Source: Amycolatopsis benzoatilytica AK 16/65
Lineage (GTDB): Bacteria > Actinomycetota > Actinomycetes > Mycobacteriales > Pseudonocardiaceae
Direction of reading: 5' to 3'
Length of the DNA: 64,000 nt
Assembly: GCF_000383915.1 (NCBI RefSeq)
Contig: NZ_KB912942.1
Span: forward strand, 6,892,413 to 6,956,412
The notes under the pieces are model-generated. The model searched no databases. It worked only from the letters and a program-made list of their open reading frames with translations, and was not told the origin of the DNA. The position numbers were made by a program, and so were the translations under genes. Each line of letters starts with the position of its first letter. Position 1 is the first letter of the stretch. Below are positions 38,890 to 49,346 of the stretch, one piece after another.

Positions 38890-39207
38890 TTCGCCATTTC
38901 CCCTGGCCCCGAAGCGCGATACTCGCGGCAGTCCACGACTTCACCGCGGCGAACCGATTGCTGGAAGTGCTGCCGCTTTTCGCCGAAGGCCCCCGGGAAC
39001 CAGGTCGAGTTCACCTGTCGGGATTCGAGAGCGTTCGCCCGGGGAACAGCGGAGCACCCCGCGGCGCGGCGGATTGCGCTGATGTGGAGCCAGGCCGGGC
39101 CCCGCTTGTGGGCTGGCCGCAAGCACAGAACTCAGCCAATCATCCACTATGGATAGTCAGAGCCGCTCGATCGACCGCTTCAGGTCGACCGCCTCATTCG
39201 TGTCGGC

Positions 39208-39477
39208 CTAGACCAGTTCGGGCCCGAGGACGCGGTGCGGAAAAGGGTCGCCGCCCAGTTCGTCGAGAAGAGCGACGGTCGCCACCGGCGGTCCAAGCAG
39301 GCTCGGACGCACGCCGCCGCTCTGGTCGGCGAGCGGCCCACCGGACCGCACCGCCTGGGTCCGTACGACCAGCCGGTGCACAGTGTCCTTTCGAGCGGAC
39401 CGCATCATGCCCGCCGCGGTGAACTCCGCGTCGGATCCGGCGCAGGTCAGGACGGGCTCGTCCCGATCTTCCGGCAT
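39208..39477 (-). CDS. Possible small hypothetical protein
   Basis: 89 residues from an ATG (MPEDRDEPVLTCAGSDAEF). Third codon positions are GC-rich as in real genes of this window, and the protein has a plausible mixed composition, but there is no clear ribosome site, no recognised family and no operon partner. Flanking sequence 38890-39207 holds no better candidate. It could equally be a remnant. Confidence 0.3.
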   Translation of the reverse strand: MPEDRDEPVLTCAGSDAEFTAAGMMRSARKDTVHRLVVRTQAVRSGGPLADQSGGVRPSLLGPPVATVALLDELGGDPFPHRVLGPELV

Positions 39478-39730
39478 CACGCCCAGCTCGTACCCCCCAC
39501 AAGAGCCGTCCGGCCCGCACGTCCCGCGCCGACCTGATGGCCCACCCACGCCCGAGCGAAACGGGTCGAATCGGTCCAGGCACCGGTGCTGATGGACCAG
39601 GTTTCCCACCACATGCCGCGCCCGCTCCCCGGCGCGACACTCCGCCCGCCTTAAAACTGTGTCCTAACTCACCAGCCCCGGGATGCCGCCCCGGCAGAAC
39701 CCCAACCGCCACCTCAGGCACCGCGGGGGT

Positions 39731-39749
39731 CCGGGGGCTCGGCCCCCGG
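39731..39749. repeat. GC hairpin (REP-like)
   Basis: CCGGGGGC-TCG-GCCCCCGG, a short perfect stem with 3-base loop. Sequences of this type recur in actinomycete intergenic DNA. It lies downstream of the tRNA terminator; bases 39478-39730 show no supportable gene. Confidence 0.5.
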
Positions 39750-39775
39750 GTGCAAGGACGACCGACAAACGGAAA

Positions 39776-39807
39776 AGGCCCCCAGTCGCGTAAGCGGCTG
39801 GGGGCCT
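39776..39807 (-). terminator. Terminator of tRNA-Leu
   Basis: On the minus strand, AGGCCCCCAG pairs with CTGGGGGCCT and is followed directly by TTTTCC, eight bases beyond the tRNA 3' end. A clean intrinsic terminator. Confidence 0.88.
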
Positions 39808-39815
39808 GACCATGG

Positions 39816-39898
39816 TGGGCGAGGAGGGAGTTGAACCCTCACGTCCTTTCGGACACACGGACCTGAACCGTGCGCGTCTGCCATTCCGCCACTCGCCC
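39816..39898 (-). tRNA. tRNA-Leu (anticodon CAG)
   Basis: 83 bases without encoded CCA. Acceptor arms GGGCGAG and CTCGCCC, D-loop GGCGGAATGGCAGAC, anticodon loop TTCAGGT in the stem CACGG/CCGTG, long variable arm GTCCGAAAGGAC and T-loop GGTTCAACTCC. The long variable arm and CAG anticodon identify leucine (CUG). A Leu tRNA beside fhaA is also found in Mycobacterium. Confidence 0.95.
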
Positions 39899-40028
39899 GA
39901 GTGCTTCCTTGAGGCAGCCAGCAAAGCTTAGCAGGGGCTTCTGGCGGGTTTCACCGGGGGCATGCCTAACCCTTCCTCCCCCGGATAGGATCGAGCCCGG
40001 AAGCACACGTGTGAGGAGGTTTTCCCCG

Positions 40029-41198
40029 GTGGGTCGCGTTGAGCGCTTTGACAGGCGCCTCGAGAGCCTCGTGGGGAATACCTTCGCGCGCATGTTCGGC
40101 GGCAACGTCGTCACGCAGGAAGTGGCGGTTGCGCTCGAGAGGGAAGGCGAGGAGAACGTTCGTGAGCTGGCCGGCGGCCGGCAGCTCGCCCCGAATCACT
40201 ACATCGTGTCATTGGGGGCAGCTGACCACGACCGGATGGCCGGTGATGAGCAGCGGGTCACCAAAGTCCTCGCAACGGCTGTGGCGGAACATCTCGCAGC
40301 GCAGGGCTGGGACACCTATGGTGACGTCGTCGTATCGCTCGAGCGCAACGAGGCGCTGCATACTGGACAGTTCAAGACCCGTTCGTCCGTCGATCCCGAC
40401 GCCCGCGCCAGCGCGGGGGAAGGGCCGTCGCGGTCGGCACGACCCAGCAACGCAGGAGACCCACCAATGAGCCAGCCCCCCGGCTACGGCCAACACGACC
40501 AGGGTGACCCGTACGGCCAGCAGGGCCAGTACGGCTACGGACAGCAGGGTGGCCAGCAGCCCGGGTACGACCAGGGTTACGGCCAGCCCCAGCAGGGCGG
40601 GTACGACCAGGGCTACGGCCAGGCGCCGCAGCAGGGGTACGACCAGTACGGCCAGCCCCAGCAGGGCGGCGGTCAGCACCCGGGCTACGACCAGGGTTAC
40701 GGCCAGCCGCAGCAGGGCGGGTACGACCAGGGCTATGGCCAGCCGCAGCAGGGCGGGTACGACCAGGGCTACGGCCAGCAGCCGGGCGGGTACGAGCAGG
40801 GTTACGGCCAGCCGCAGCAAGGCGGCTACGACCAGTACGGCCAGCCGCAGCAGGGCGGGTACGACCAGTACGGCCAGCCGCCGGCCGGCGCGCCGGCCGC
40901 CGGGCGTCAGCTGCAGGCCAGCCTTCAGCTGGACGACGGGTCCAACCGCACCTACTCGCTGAAGCAGGGCGCGAACGTGGTGGGCCGCGGCCAGGACGCC
41001 GACTTCCGGCTCCCGGACACCGGCGTCTCCCGCCGGCACCTGGAGATCACCTGGGACGGCCAGAGCGCGACGCTCGCCGACATCGGCTCGACCAACGGGT
41101 CGACCGTCAACGGCACCCCGGTGCAGACCTGGCAGCTGGCCGACGGCGACGTCATCCGCGTGGGCCACTCGTCCTTGGTCTTCCGTACCCAGGGCTGA
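40029..41198 (+). CDS. fhaA: FhaA: DUF3662 and FHA domain signalling protein
   Basis: 389 residues from GTG 40029, preceded by GAGGAGG. Residues 1-125 are the FhaA N-terminal domain ([19 protein letters not shown]). Residues about 150-290 are a low-complexity Gly/Tyr/Gln/Pro repeat based on [12 protein letters not shown]. The last 95 residues form an FHA domain with [24 protein letters not shown] and GSTNGS, which bind phosphothreonine. In mycobacteria FhaA binds phosphorylated MviN and tunes peptidoglycan synthesis; here it heads the same operon as PknA/PknB, its expected kinases. Confidence 0.96.
   Translation: MGRVERFDRRLESLVGNTFARMFGGNVVTQEVAVALEREGEENVRELAGGRQLAPNHYIVSLGAADHDRMAGDEQRVTKVLATAVAEHLAAQGWDTYGDVVVSLERNEALHTGQFKTRSSVDPDARASAGEGPSRSARPSNAGDPPMSQPPGYGQHDQGDPYGQQGQYGYGQQGGQQPGYDQGYGQPQQGGYDQGYGQAPQQGYDQYGQPQQGGGQHPGYDQGYGQPQQGGYDQGYGQPQQGGYDQGYGQQPGGYEQGYGQPQQGGYDQYGQPQQGGYDQYGQPPAGAPAAGRQLQASLQLDDGSNRTYSLKQGANVVGRGQDADFRLPDTGVSRRHLEITWDGQSATLADIGSTNGSTVNGTPVQTWQLADGDVIRVGHSSLVFRTQG
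40500..40885 (+). repeat. In-gene tandem repeats in fhaA
   Basis: About ten degenerate copies of a 24-36 base unit encoding [12 protein letters not shown] or [11 protein letters not shown]. Copies are nearly identical at DNA level, so the number probably varies between strains. Confidence 0.9.
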
Positions 41199-41298
41199 CC
41201 GCAGCCTGTCGACAGCGTTCCCGCAGAATTGGCGTGCGGGGGTACCGCGGTGCGCGTGCGCCGCGGCTTGCAGGCAGAGGCGGGAGCGGACACAACAA

Positions 41299-41760
41299 GT
41301 GCCAGAGCTGGTCGTTCAACTCACCAGAGTGGGCTTTCTCGTGCTGCTCTGGCTCTTTGTGTTCGCTGCATTGCGAGTGGTGCGTTCGGACCTCTACGCC
41401 GCCTCCGGCCTGCGGGTCCAGGTGCCCTCGTTTCGGCGCAACAAGGAGAAGAAGCCGCGGGGCAGCAAGTCCCCGCAGCAGCTGCTCGTCACACACGGGG
41501 CGCTCGCCGGAACCCGCATCGCGCTCGACGGGCGGCCGATCCTGATCGGCCGCGCGGACGACTCGACGCTGGTGCTCGACGACGACTACGCGTCGACCCG
41601 GCACGCCCGGATCGCGCTGCGCGGGGAGGACTGGTACGTGGAAGATCTGGGTTCGACGAACGGGACCTACCTCGACCGGGCTAAGGTCACTGCACCCCTC
41701 CGGGTCCCGCTCGGAGTCCCCATCCGGATCGGCAAGACGGTGATCGAGCTCCGCCCATGA
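41299..41760 (+). CDS. fhaB: FhaB (FipA): membrane-anchored FHA protein
   Basis: 153 residues from GTG 41299. One N-terminal membrane helix (about 8-27), a basic linker (RRNKEKKPRGSK), and an FHA domain with ILIGRADDSTLVLDDDYASTRHARI and LGSTNGTYLDRAKV. It recognises phosphothreonine on PknA/PknB substrates and in mycobacteria links FtsZ and FtsQ at division. Overlaps PstP by four bases. Confidence 0.95.
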   Translation: MPELVVQLTRVGFLVLLWLFVFAALRVVRSDLYAASGLRVQVPSFRRNKEKKPRGSKSPQQLLVTHGALAGTRIALDGRPILIGRADDSTLVLDDDYASTRHARIALRGEDWYVEDLGSTNGTYLDRAKVTAPLRVPLGVPIRIGKTVIELRP

Positions 41761-43127
41761 CTCTCGTCCTCCGCTACGCGGCCCGCAGCGACCGGGGCCT
41801 GGTGCGTTCCAACAACCAGGACTCCGTGTACGCCGGCCCGCGTCTTCTCGCGCTCGCCGACGGCATGGGCGGGCACGCCGCAGGTGAGGTGGCCAGCAAG
41901 GTCGTCATCGCCTCGCTCGCCCCGCTCGACGACGACGAACCGGGCGACGACCTGCTCGCCCAGCTCCGCGAAGCCGTCCAGAACGGCAACGCGGCGATCG
42001 CCGAACTGGTGTCTCAGGACCCGGATCTGGACGGCATGGGCACCACGCTCACCGCCGTCCTGTTCGCGGGCAGCCGGCTGGGCCTGGTGCACGTCGGCGA
42101 CTCGCGCGCGTACCTGCTGCGCGGCGGCCAGTTCGCCCAGATCACCCGCGACGACAGCTTCGTCAACGAGCTGCTGGAGCAGGGCCGCATCACGCCGGAA
42201 GAGGCGGCGGTGCACCCGCAGCGTTCACTGCTGCTCAAGGCGCTTACCGGGCACGAGGTCGAACCGAGCCTCACCGTCCGCGAGGCCCGTCCCGGCGACC
42301 GGTACCTGATTTGCTCGGACGGCCTGTCCGGCATGGTCAGCGACGAGACGCTGGCCGAGGCCGTGCAGATCCCGGACCCGCAGGACTGCGCCGACCGGAT
42401 GATCGAGCTCGCGCTCAAGGGCGGCGGCACCGACAACGTGACGGTGATCATCGCCGACGTGGTCGACGTCGACTTCGGCGACGACGCCCCGATCGTGGGC
42501 GGCGCGGCCGGCGACGGCAGCGACGAAATGCATCAAGGCGACTCTCCCGCGGCCCGGGCGCGCGCGCTGACCCAGCCGCCGCCGCAGCCGAGGCCGGAAC
42601 CGCCGGTCCCGCAAGAGGACCCGAAGGCGAAGCGGCGGAAACGGTTCCGCTGGCTCGTCGGGGCGGTCGTGGTGCTGATCGTGCTGGGCGCCGCCGCGAT
42701 CGCCACTCGCTACTTCGTGCTCAGCCAGTACTACGTCGGGGAAGGCCCGGATCAGGAGGTCGTGATCTACCGCGGCGTCCCGGGCAGCATTCTCGGCATC
42801 GACTTGCACACGCTCGAGCAGGGCTCCTGCCCGCCGGGCCAGCTGTGCACCGACAAGCTGCGCGTCTCCGCGTTGCAGGAGGACGCGCGCATCGCCGTGG
42901 AGAACGGCGTGAAGCGCGACAGCCTCGACGACGCACGCAAGTACATCGACGATTTCCTGCGTCTCAAGAAGAAGCTGACGGACTGCAAGCCCGGCACCGG
43001 CGGCGTGCTCCAGCCAGGCATTCCTGGCTCTGCCGTGCCGCCCAGCGGCGCGCCTTCGTCGGCGAACCAGTCTGCGGGGAGGGACTGCTCGACGGCGGGT
43101 ACGCCGCCGACAGGGGGCGGTAACTGA
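41757..43127 (+). CDS. pstP: PstP: PP2C-type Ser/Thr protein phosphatase
   Basis: 456 residues. The N-terminal 235 residues are a PP2C domain with RSNNQDS, LADGMGGHAAGE, GDSRAYLL and GGGTDNVTVI, i.e. all metal-binding aspartates. A Pro-rich linker, one membrane helix near 299-320 and an extracytoplasmic domain of about 130 residues follow. It reverses PknA/PknB phosphorylation. Starts in an ATGA overlap with fhaB and shares one base with rodA. Confidence 0.96.
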   Translation: MTLVLRYAARSDRGLVRSNNQDSVYAGPRLLALADGMGGHAAGEVASKVVIASLAPLDDDEPGDDLLAQLREAVQNGNAAIAELVSQDPDLDGMGTTLTAVLFAGSRLGLVHVGDSRAYLLRGGQFAQITRDDSFVNELLEQGRITPEEAAVHPQRSLLLKALTGHEVEPSLTVREARPGDRYLICSDGLSGMVSDETLAEAVQIPDPQDCADRMIELALKGGGTDNVTVIIADVVDVDFGDDAPIVGGAAGDGSDEMHQGDSPAARARALTQPPPQPRPEPPVPQEDPKAKRRKRFRWLVGAVVVLIVLGAAAIATRYFVLSQYYVGEGPDQEVVIYRGVPGSILGIDLHTLEQGSCPPGQLCTDKLRVSALQEDARIAVENGVKRDSLDDARKYIDDFLRLKKKLTDCKPGTGGVLQPGIPGSAVPPSGAPSSANQSAGRDCSTAGTPPTGGGN

Positions 43128-44617
43128 TGGGCCAGCCGGTGGCCGACCCGATGTCCGCCCAGTTCGCCACGAATCCGCCGCGCGACCTCCCGACCCGCCG
43201 GGGTACGGAGCTCGCGCTGCTGGCGTTCGCGGCCGGCATCGTCACACTGGCGCTGGTCATCGTCGAGGCCAACCAGGAGCAGGAGCTCACCCTCTCCATC
43301 CTGTGGCTCGGACTGGCTTACCTCGGCGTGCTCGCCACCACGCACCTCGCGGTGCGCAAGTGGGCCCCGTACGCGGACCCGGTGCTGCTGCCGTGCGTCG
43401 CGCTGCTCAACGGGATCGGCCTGGTGATGATCCACCGGCTGGATCTGGCGAAAGCCGAGTCGGCGGCGCAGAACGGCCGGGACTTCTCGCCGGAGATCAC
43501 CAAGCAGCTGCTGTTCACCGCGGTTTCGCTGGTGCTGTTCGTGGTCGTGCTCGTCGTGATCAACGACCACCGCACGCTGACCCGCTACAGCTACATCTGC
43601 GGGTTCGTCGGGCTGGGCGCGCTCGCGCTGCCCGCGGTGCTGCCGGCCAGCCTGTCCGAGGCGGGCGGCGCGAAGGTCTGGCTGAAGCTGCCGGGCTTCT
43701 CGATCCAGCCCGGCGAGTTCGCGAAGCTGCTGCTGATGGTGTTCTTCGCGTCGTTCCTGGTGTCCAAACGCGACTTGTTCATGGTCACCGGCCGGAAGTT
43801 CCTCGGCGTGGAGCTGCCGCGCGCCCGCGACCTCGGGCCGATCCTGATCGCCGCCGGGGTCGCCATCGGCGTGCTGGTGTTCGAGAAGGACCTCGGCACC
43901 TCGCTGCTGTACTTCAGCATCATCCTGGTGATGCTCTACGTCGCGACCGAGCGCGCGATCTGGGTGGTCGTCGGGCTGACCTTCTTCGTCGGCGGCTGCA
44001 TCATCGCCTACAACCTGTTCGGGCACGTGCAGCAGCGCGTGGAGAACTGGCTCGACCCGCTCGGCCCGCGTTACGACGCGCGCGGCGGCAGCTACCAGCT
44101 CGCGCAGGCGCTGTTCGGTCTCGGCACCGGCGGCGTCGGCGGCACCGGCCTCGGGGCCGGCCGGCCGGACATCCCGCCCGCCGCGAGCACTGACTTCATC
44201 ACCGCCGCGATCGGCGAGGAACTCGGTTTCATCGGGCTGGCCGCGGTGCTGCTGCTGTACATGCTGCTGGCGATGCGCGGGATGCGCAGCGCGCTGGCGG
44301 TGCGCGACACGTTCGGCAAACTGCTCGGCGGCGGGCTCGCCTTCACCATCGTGATCCAGATTTTCGTGGTCGTCGGCGGCGTCACCGCGCTCATCCCGGA
44401 AACCGGGGTCACCGCGCCGTTCCTGTCCTACGGCGGTTCCTCGCTGCTGGCCAACTACATCCTGGTCGCCTTGATGCTGCGCATTTCCGACGCGGCGCGG
44501 CGGCCGTCCACCCGGCCGAAGCCACAGCCGCAACCGCAGGCCCCGCTCGCCGAGGCGCACACCGTGATGGTGCAGCGCCCGCCTGCCGAAGGCGATCCGA
44601 ACGGGAGGACCGCGTGA
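43127..44617 (+). CDS. rodA: RodA: SEDS-family peptidoglycan glycosyltransferase
   Basis: 496 residues with about ten to twelve membrane segments. The SEDS signature is present in KLPGFSIQPGEFAKLLLMVF and the C-terminal GVTAPFLSYGGSSLLANY. It polymerises lipid II glycan strands and works with the class B PBP encoded next. The C-terminal cytoplasmic tail is Pro/Gln-rich. TGATG and GTGA overlaps join it to its neighbours. Confidence 0.95.
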   Translation: MGQPVADPMSAQFATNPPRDLPTRRGTELALLAFAAGIVTLALVIVEANQEQELTLSILWLGLAYLGVLATTHLAVRKWAPYADPVLLPCVALLNGIGLVMIHRLDLAKAESAAQNGRDFSPEITKQLLFTAVSLVLFVVVLVVINDHRTLTRYSYICGFVGLGALALPAVLPASLSEAGGAKVWLKLPGFSIQPGEFAKLLLMVFFASFLVSKRDLFMVTGRKFLGVELPRARDLGPILIAAGVAIGVLVFEKDLGTSLLYFSIILVMLYVATERAIWVVVGLTFFVGGCIIAYNLFGHVQQRVENWLDPLGPRYDARGGSYQLAQALFGLGTGGVGGTGLGAGRPDIPPAASTDFITAAIGEELGFIGLAAVLLLYMLLAMRGMRSALAVRDTFGKLLGGGLAFTIVIQIFVVVGGVTALIPETGVTAPFLSYGGSSLLANYILVALMLRISDAARRPSTRPKPQPQPQAPLAEAHTVMVQRPPAEGDPNGRTA

Positions 44618-46077
44618 ACGCGCCGCTGCGCAAGGTCGGCATGGCGATGCTGGTGATGATCGTCCTGCTGCTGGCCAACGCCACCTACATCCAGGTGATC
44701 AAGGCCGACACCTACCGCACCGACTCGCGCAACCAGCGGGTCCTCTACGACGAGTACTCGCGTCAGCGCGGCCAGATCGTCGCGCCGGACGGCACCGTGC
44801 TGGCCGGCGTCAAGCCGTCGAACGACAAGTTCAAGTTCTTCCGGACCTACGCCAACGGCCCGATGTACGCCCCGGTCACAGGGTACTACTCGATCAACTA
44901 CGGCGCGGGCGGCCTGGAGCGCACCGAGGACGACGTGCTCAACGGCTCGGACCCGCGGCTGTTCGTGCGCCGGCTCTCGGACATGGTCACCGGCCGCGAC
45001 CCGCGCGGCGGGAACGTGAAGCTGACCATCGACCCGAAGGTGCAAGAGGCCGCCTACAACCTGATGACCCAGCACGGCTACACCGGCGCGGTGGTCGCGA
45101 TGGAACCGAAGACCGGCCGGATACTGGCGATGGTGTCCACCCCGTCCTACGACCCGAACCAGCTGGCCACGCACGGCAGCGGCCAGAACAAGGCGTGGGA
45201 CGGCTTCTCCAAGGATCCGAACAACCCGATGCTGAACCGGGCGATCTCGGAGAACTACCCGCCCGGCTCGACGTTCAAGATCGTCACCGCGACCGCGGCG
45301 CTGGAGGCCGGGATCGGCCCGGACACCCAGGTCAGCACCGCACCGAACGTGCAGCTGCCGGGCACCAACACGACGCTGGAGAACTACGCCGGCGAGACCT
45401 GCCCTGGCAACACGTTCAAGGACGCGCTGGCGCACTCCTGCAACGTCCCGTTCGCGACCTTCGCGGGCCAGCTCGGCGCGGACAAGATGAAGGCGGCGGC
45501 GGCGAACTTCGGCATCGGCCAGACCGATCTGACGGTGCCGATGAAGGTTGTCGGCTCGACGGTCGGCGCGCTCGATTCGCCCGGCGCGCTCTACCAGAGC
45601 GGCATCGGCCAGCGCGACGTCCGGCTGACCCCGCTGCAGGACTGCCTGCTCTCGGCCACCGTCGCGAACGGCGGCTACGCGATGAAGCCGCAGCTGATCG
45701 AGTCGATCCTGGCCCCGGACCTGTCGACGATCGAGAACGTCGACCCGGAGCAGCTGACCGGCAAGCCCGCGCTGTCGCCGGCGAACGACAAGATCCTCAC
45801 CGACATGATGATCGCGTCGGAGAGCTTCACCAAGGGCGGCGGCAAGAACGACGCGCTGAAGATCGCGTCGAAGACCGGCACCGCGGAGCACGGCACCGAC
45901 TCGAAGAACACCCCGCCGCACGCCTGGTACACCGCGTTCGCGCCGTCGGACAACCCGCAGATCGCGGTCGCGGTGATCGTCGAGAACGGCGGCAACCGCG
46001 GGCTCGCCGCGACCGGCGGCTCGGTGGCCGCCGAGATCGGCCGCGCCGCCATCGCCGCCCGGCTCGGGGGTGGATAG
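44614..46077 (+). CDS. pbpA: PbpA: class B penicillin-binding protein
   Basis: 487 residues from GTG 44614. One N-terminal membrane anchor, then a short pedestal and a transpeptidase domain with SxxK (S219-T-F-K222 in PPGSTFKIVTA), SxN (S275-C-N277) and KTG (K420-T-G). It cross-links peptidoglycan made by RodA. In mycobacteria it is needed for septation and is phosphorylated by PknB. Confidence 0.96.
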   Translation: MNAPLRKVGMAMLVMIVLLLANATYIQVIKADTYRTDSRNQRVLYDEYSRQRGQIVAPDGTVLAGVKPSNDKFKFFRTYANGPMYAPVTGYYSINYGAGGLERTEDDVLNGSDPRLFVRRLSDMVTGRDPRGGNVKLTIDPKVQEAAYNLMTQHGYTGAVVAMEPKTGRILAMVSTPSYDPNQLATHGSGQNKAWDGFSKDPNNPMLNRAISENYPPGSTFKIVTATAALEAGIGPDTQVSTAPNVQLPGTNTTLENYAGETCPGNTFKDALAHSCNVPFATFAGQLGADKMKAAAANFGIGQTDLTVPMKVVGSTVGALDSPGALYQSGIGQRDVRLTPLQDCLLSATVANGGYAMKPQLIESILAPDLSTIENVDPEQLTGKPALSPANDKILTDMMIASESFTKGGGKNDALKIASKTGTAEHGTDSKNTPPHAWYTAFAPSDNPQIAVAVIVENGGNRGLAATGGSVAAEIGRAAIAARLGGG

Positions 46078-46080
46078 CCG

Positions 46081-47310
46081 ATGCTGTCCTCGGGTCAGCT
46101 GCTGGCCGAACGCTACAAGCTGACGAACCGGATCGCCGTCGGCGGGATGGGCGAGGTCTGGCAGGCGAGCGACACCCGGCTCGACCGGGTCGTCGCCGTC
46201 AAGGTGCTGAAGGCGGAGCTGTCCGGCGACGCCGAATTCCTGCACCGGTTCCGCACCGAAGCGCGGATGACCGCGTCGCTGAACCACGCCGGCATCGCCG
46301 CGGTGCACGACTACGGCGAGACGGTCGACGAGGACCTCTCCATCGCCTACCTGGTGATGGAGTACGTCGAGGGCGACCCGCTGGCCGGCATCCTCGCCAA
46401 GCACGGCCGGCTCACCGCGGACTACACGCTCGACCTGCTGGAGCAGGCCGGCACCGCGCTGCAGGCCGCGCATGAGCAGGGTTTGGTGCACCGCGACGTG
46501 AAACCGGGCAACATCCTGGTCACCCCCGCGGGCAAGGTGAAGATCACCGACTTCGGCGTCGCCAAGGCGGTCGACGCGGCCCCGGTCACCCGCAACGGCA
46601 TGGTGATGGGCACCGCCCACTACATCGCGCCGGAGCAGGCGCTCGGGCACGACGCGGAGCCGGCCAGCGACGTGTACTCGCTCGCGGTCTGCGGGTACGA
46701 ATGCCTCGCCGGGCACCGGCCGTTCCTGTCCGAGAACGCGGTGACGGTCGCCATGATGCACATCCGCGACGTGCCGCCGCCGTTGCCGCCGGACGTCCCG
46801 CCGGGCGCGCGGGCGGTGATCGAGGCGACGCTGGTGAAGGACCCCCGGCAGCGCTACGCGAGCGGCGGCGAGTTCGCCGGCGCGGTCGCCGCGGTGCGGG
46901 CCGGCCGTCCGCTGCCCACCCCGCTCGGGCTGGTCAACGCCGCCTACGCGGCGGGCCAGCCGCCGATGCCACCGCCGCCGGCAGTGCCGCAGGCGGCCGC
47001 CGGAGCGCCGATCGGCCCCGGCTCGAACCCGGCGTTCCGGCCGCTCACCGGCCCGCCCGGCCCGGTCCCGCCGCGACGGCGAAGCCAGTGGGGCTGGTGG
47101 GTGCTGCTCGCCGTGATCGTCGTCGTGGTCCTGGTGGCCGCGGCCTTCCTGATCGCGCGAGTGGCGAACTCCGGCAACGGCGGACCGCCGAGAAGCGTGG
47201 ACATAGAGAGCACTCCCACATCCGCCACCCCGGCCGATACGAGCGAGGCCCACGGCCTGCAAGGCATGATGACCACACCTTGGACGGAATGGAACGGCAC
47301 ACAGAGATGA
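46081..47310 (+). CDS. pknA: PknA: Ser/Thr protein kinase
   Basis: 409 residues. Gly-loop VGGMGEV, ATP lysine K41, HRDVKPGN (D139) and DFG (D157) are all present. A Pro-rich linker precedes a membrane helix at about 338-359, with only 50 residues outside and no sensor domain, as in other PknA proteins. It acts with PknB on cell-wall and division targets. The pknB start overlaps the stop as ATGA. Confidence 0.96.
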   Translation: MLSSGQLLAERYKLTNRIAVGGMGEVWQASDTRLDRVVAVKVLKAELSGDAEFLHRFRTEARMTASLNHAGIAAVHDYGETVDEDLSIAYLVMEYVEGDPLAGILAKHGRLTADYTLDLLEQAGTALQAAHEQGLVHRDVKPGNILVTPAGKVKITDFGVAKAVDAAPVTRNGMVMGTAHYIAPEQALGHDAEPASDVYSLAVCGYECLAGHRPFLSENAVTVAMMHIRDVPPPLPPDVPPGARAVIEATLVKDPRQRYASGGEFAGAVAAVRAGRPLPTPLGLVNAAYAAGQPPMPPPPAVPQAAAGAPIGPGSNPAFRPLTGPPGPVPPRRRSQWGWWVLLAVIVVVVLVAAAFLIARVANSGNGGPPRSVDIESTPTSATPADTSEAHGLQGMMTTPWTEWNGTQR

Positions 47311-49286
47311 GCACACCCAGACTGCTCTCCAATCGGTACGAGCTGGGCGACACGCTCGGCTACGGAGGTATGTCCGAGGTCCACCACGGGCACGACGTGC
47401 GTCTGGGCCGGGAAGTCGCGATCAAGGTCCTGCGCGCGGACCTCGCCCGAGATCCGCAGTTCCAGGAGCGGTTCCGGCGCGAAGCGCAGAACGCCGCCGC
47501 ACTGAACCACCCCGCCATCGTCGCCGTCTACGACACCGGTGAGACCAACACCGACGTCGGACCGCTGCCGTACATCGTCATGGAGTACGTCGAAGGCCGG
47601 ACGCTGCGCGACATCGTCAAGACCGAGGGTCCGCTGTCGCAGAAGCGCGCGATGGAGGTCATGGCCGACGTCTGCGCCGCGCTCGACTTCTCGCACCGGC
47701 ACGGCATCGTGCACCGCGACGTGAAGCCGGCGAACGTGATGATCACGAAGAACGGCGCCGTCAAGGTGATGGACTTCGGCATCGCGCGGGCCATGCACGA
47801 CGGCCAGTCGGCGATGACGCAGACCGCGGCCGTCATCGGCACCGCCCAGTACCTCTCGCCGGAGCAGGCGCGCGGCGAGTCGGTGGACGCCCGGTCGGAC
47901 GTCTACGCGGCCGGCTGCGTGCTGTACGAACTCATCACCGGCGAGCCGCCGTTCACCGGCGACTCTCCGGTCGCGGTGGCGTACCAGCACGTGCGGGAGG
48001 ACCCGAAGCCGCCGTCCTCGGTGAACCCGGCGGTGTCGGCGGAGCTGGACGCGGTGGTGCTGAAGGCGCTGGCCAAGGGCCCGGCGAACCGGTACCAGTC
48101 GGCCGCCGAGATGCGGTCGGACCTGGTCCGCACGCTGTCCGGGCAGCGGCCGTCCGCGCCGATGGTGATGTCCGAGGACGAGCGCACCCAGGTGATGAAC
48201 GCCGACCGGCGCCAGCCCCAGCGCTACGAGGAGTACCCCGAGGACCCGGAGGAGGATCCGCGCGCCAAGCGGCGCCGCCGGATCATCTTCGGCGTGATCG
48301 CGGCGCTGCTCGTGGCCGGTGTCGTGCTGCTGATCATGTGGCTGCTCGGGTCGTTCCGGGACACCAACAAGCAAGCGCAGATCCCGGCGGTGGTCGGCTC
48401 GCCGGTGGCGGTGGCGAAGGACACCCTGCAGGCGGCGGGTTTCTCTTCGTTCGCGCCGAACCAGCCGATCGTGTGCGGTGCGCCGGCGGAGCAGAACCCC
48501 GGCGGCTTGACGTGTACTGAGGACCAGATCGGCAAGGTCGTCGCGATCAACCCGGCGGCCGGGCAGACGGTCTCGACCTCGACCACGATCACCCTGTCCG
48601 TCGGCAACAGCCCGGCGAAGGCCACCGTGCCGGATCTGAAGGGCAAGTCGCAGGACGAGGCGAAGCAGGCGCTGGATGCCGTCAAGCTCAAGCTCGGCAC
48701 GGTGACGACGCAGCCGGTGGACAACCAGGCCGACGTCGGCAAGGTCGTGTCGCAGAGCCAGACCGCGAACTCGACGATTTCCGAGGGCAGCACGGTGGAC
48801 GTCGTGATCGGCGGCAGCCTGTCGCAGAAGGAAGTGCCGAACGTGGTCGGCCAGGACTACACCTCGGCGAAGCAGAAGGTGGAATCGGCCGGGTTCGTCG
48901 TGAAGAGGAAGGACCAGTCCTCCGATCAGCCGAAGAACCAGGTGATCGACCAGCAGCCGAACGGCGGCAACCTGCCGCCGGGGAGCACCGTGACGCTGAC
49001 CGTGTCGTCCGGCCCGGCGCAGATCCAGATGCCGGACCTCACCGGGATGACCGAGGAACAGGCGCTGCAGACCCTGCAGGGCCAGGGCTGGTCGGGCACT
49101 GTTCAGACGACGACCACGAACAACGGCAACGGCAAGCCGGGCACCGTCGTCAAGCAGAACCCGACAGCGGGCACGACCATCAGCACGACTCAGGCGATCA
49201 CGCTGACGATGATGGCGGACAACGGCAGCGGCGGCTCGCCCACTTCGAGCAGCAACGGTGGGATCTTCCCGCCGGGACGCCCCTGA
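47307..49286 (+). CDS. pknB: PknB: Ser/Thr protein kinase with four PASTA domains
   Basis: 659 residues from ATG 47307. Kinase domain with K40, HRDVKPAN (D138), DFG (D156) and activation-loop threonines T171 and T173, at the same positions as in M. tuberculosis PknB. Juxtamembrane region rich in acidic residues with RTQVMNA, one membrane helix at 326-347, then four PASTA repeats (starting IPAVVG, VPDLKG, VPNVVG and MPDLTG) that bind muropeptides or lipid II. The first PASTA has an insert with two cysteines. It senses cell-wall precursors and drives the whole operon's signalling. Confidence 0.97.
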   Translation: MSTPRLLSNRYELGDTLGYGGMSEVHHGHDVRLGREVAIKVLRADLARDPQFQERFRREAQNAAALNHPAIVAVYDTGETNTDVGPLPYIVMEYVEGRTLRDIVKTEGPLSQKRAMEVMADVCAALDFSHRHGIVHRDVKPANVMITKNGAVKVMDFGIARAMHDGQSAMTQTAAVIGTAQYLSPEQARGESVDARSDVYAAGCVLYELITGEPPFTGDSPVAVAYQHVREDPKPPSSVNPAVSAELDAVVLKALAKGPANRYQSAAEMRSDLVRTLSGQRPSAPMVMSEDERTQVMNADRRQPQRYEEYPEDPEEDPRAKRRRRIIFGVIAALLVAGVVLLIMWLLGSFRDTNKQAQIPAVVGSPVAVAKDTLQAAGFSSFAPNQPIVCGAPAEQNPGGLTCTEDQIGKVVAINPAAGQTVSTSTTITLSVGNSPAKATVPDLKGKSQDEAKQALDAVKLKLGTVTTQPVDNQADVGKVVSQSQTANSTISEGSTVDVVIGGSLSQKEVPNVVGQDYTSAKQKVESAGFVVKRKDQSSDQPKNQVIDQQPNGGNLPPGSTVTLTVSSGPAQIQMPDLTGMTEEQALQTLQGQGWSGTVQTTTTNNGNGKPGTVVKQNPTAGTTISTTQAITLTMMADNGSGGSPTSSSNGGIFPPGRP

Positions 49287-49300
49287 TCCGCCCGTGAAAA

Positions 49301-49335
49301 GGGCCCGTCCGGTTTCGCACCGGGCGGGCCTTTTT
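49301..49335 (+). terminator. Terminator of the fhaA-pknB operon
   Basis: GGCCCGTCCGG pairs with CCGGGCGGGCC (one G-T pair) over a 7-base loop and is followed by TTTTT. It lies 16 bases after the pknB stop and before a converging gene. Confidence 0.92.
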
Positions 49336-49346
49336 CGTAGCGGGTT

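Noticed and set aside
38882..39147. Short frames on both strands after the 72-residue gene
   Set aside because: Unlike real genes here, third positions are not GC-enriched, and the products are Arg/Pro-rich without motifs.
40500..40885. Regular repeats resembling a CRISPR array
   Set aside because: Units are contiguous without unique spacers, in phase with codons, and encode the fhaA linker.
44455..47316. Long minus-strand frame over rodA, pbpA and pknA
   Set aside because: All motifs of the SEDS, PBP and kinase families are on the plus strand; this is antisense shadow coding.
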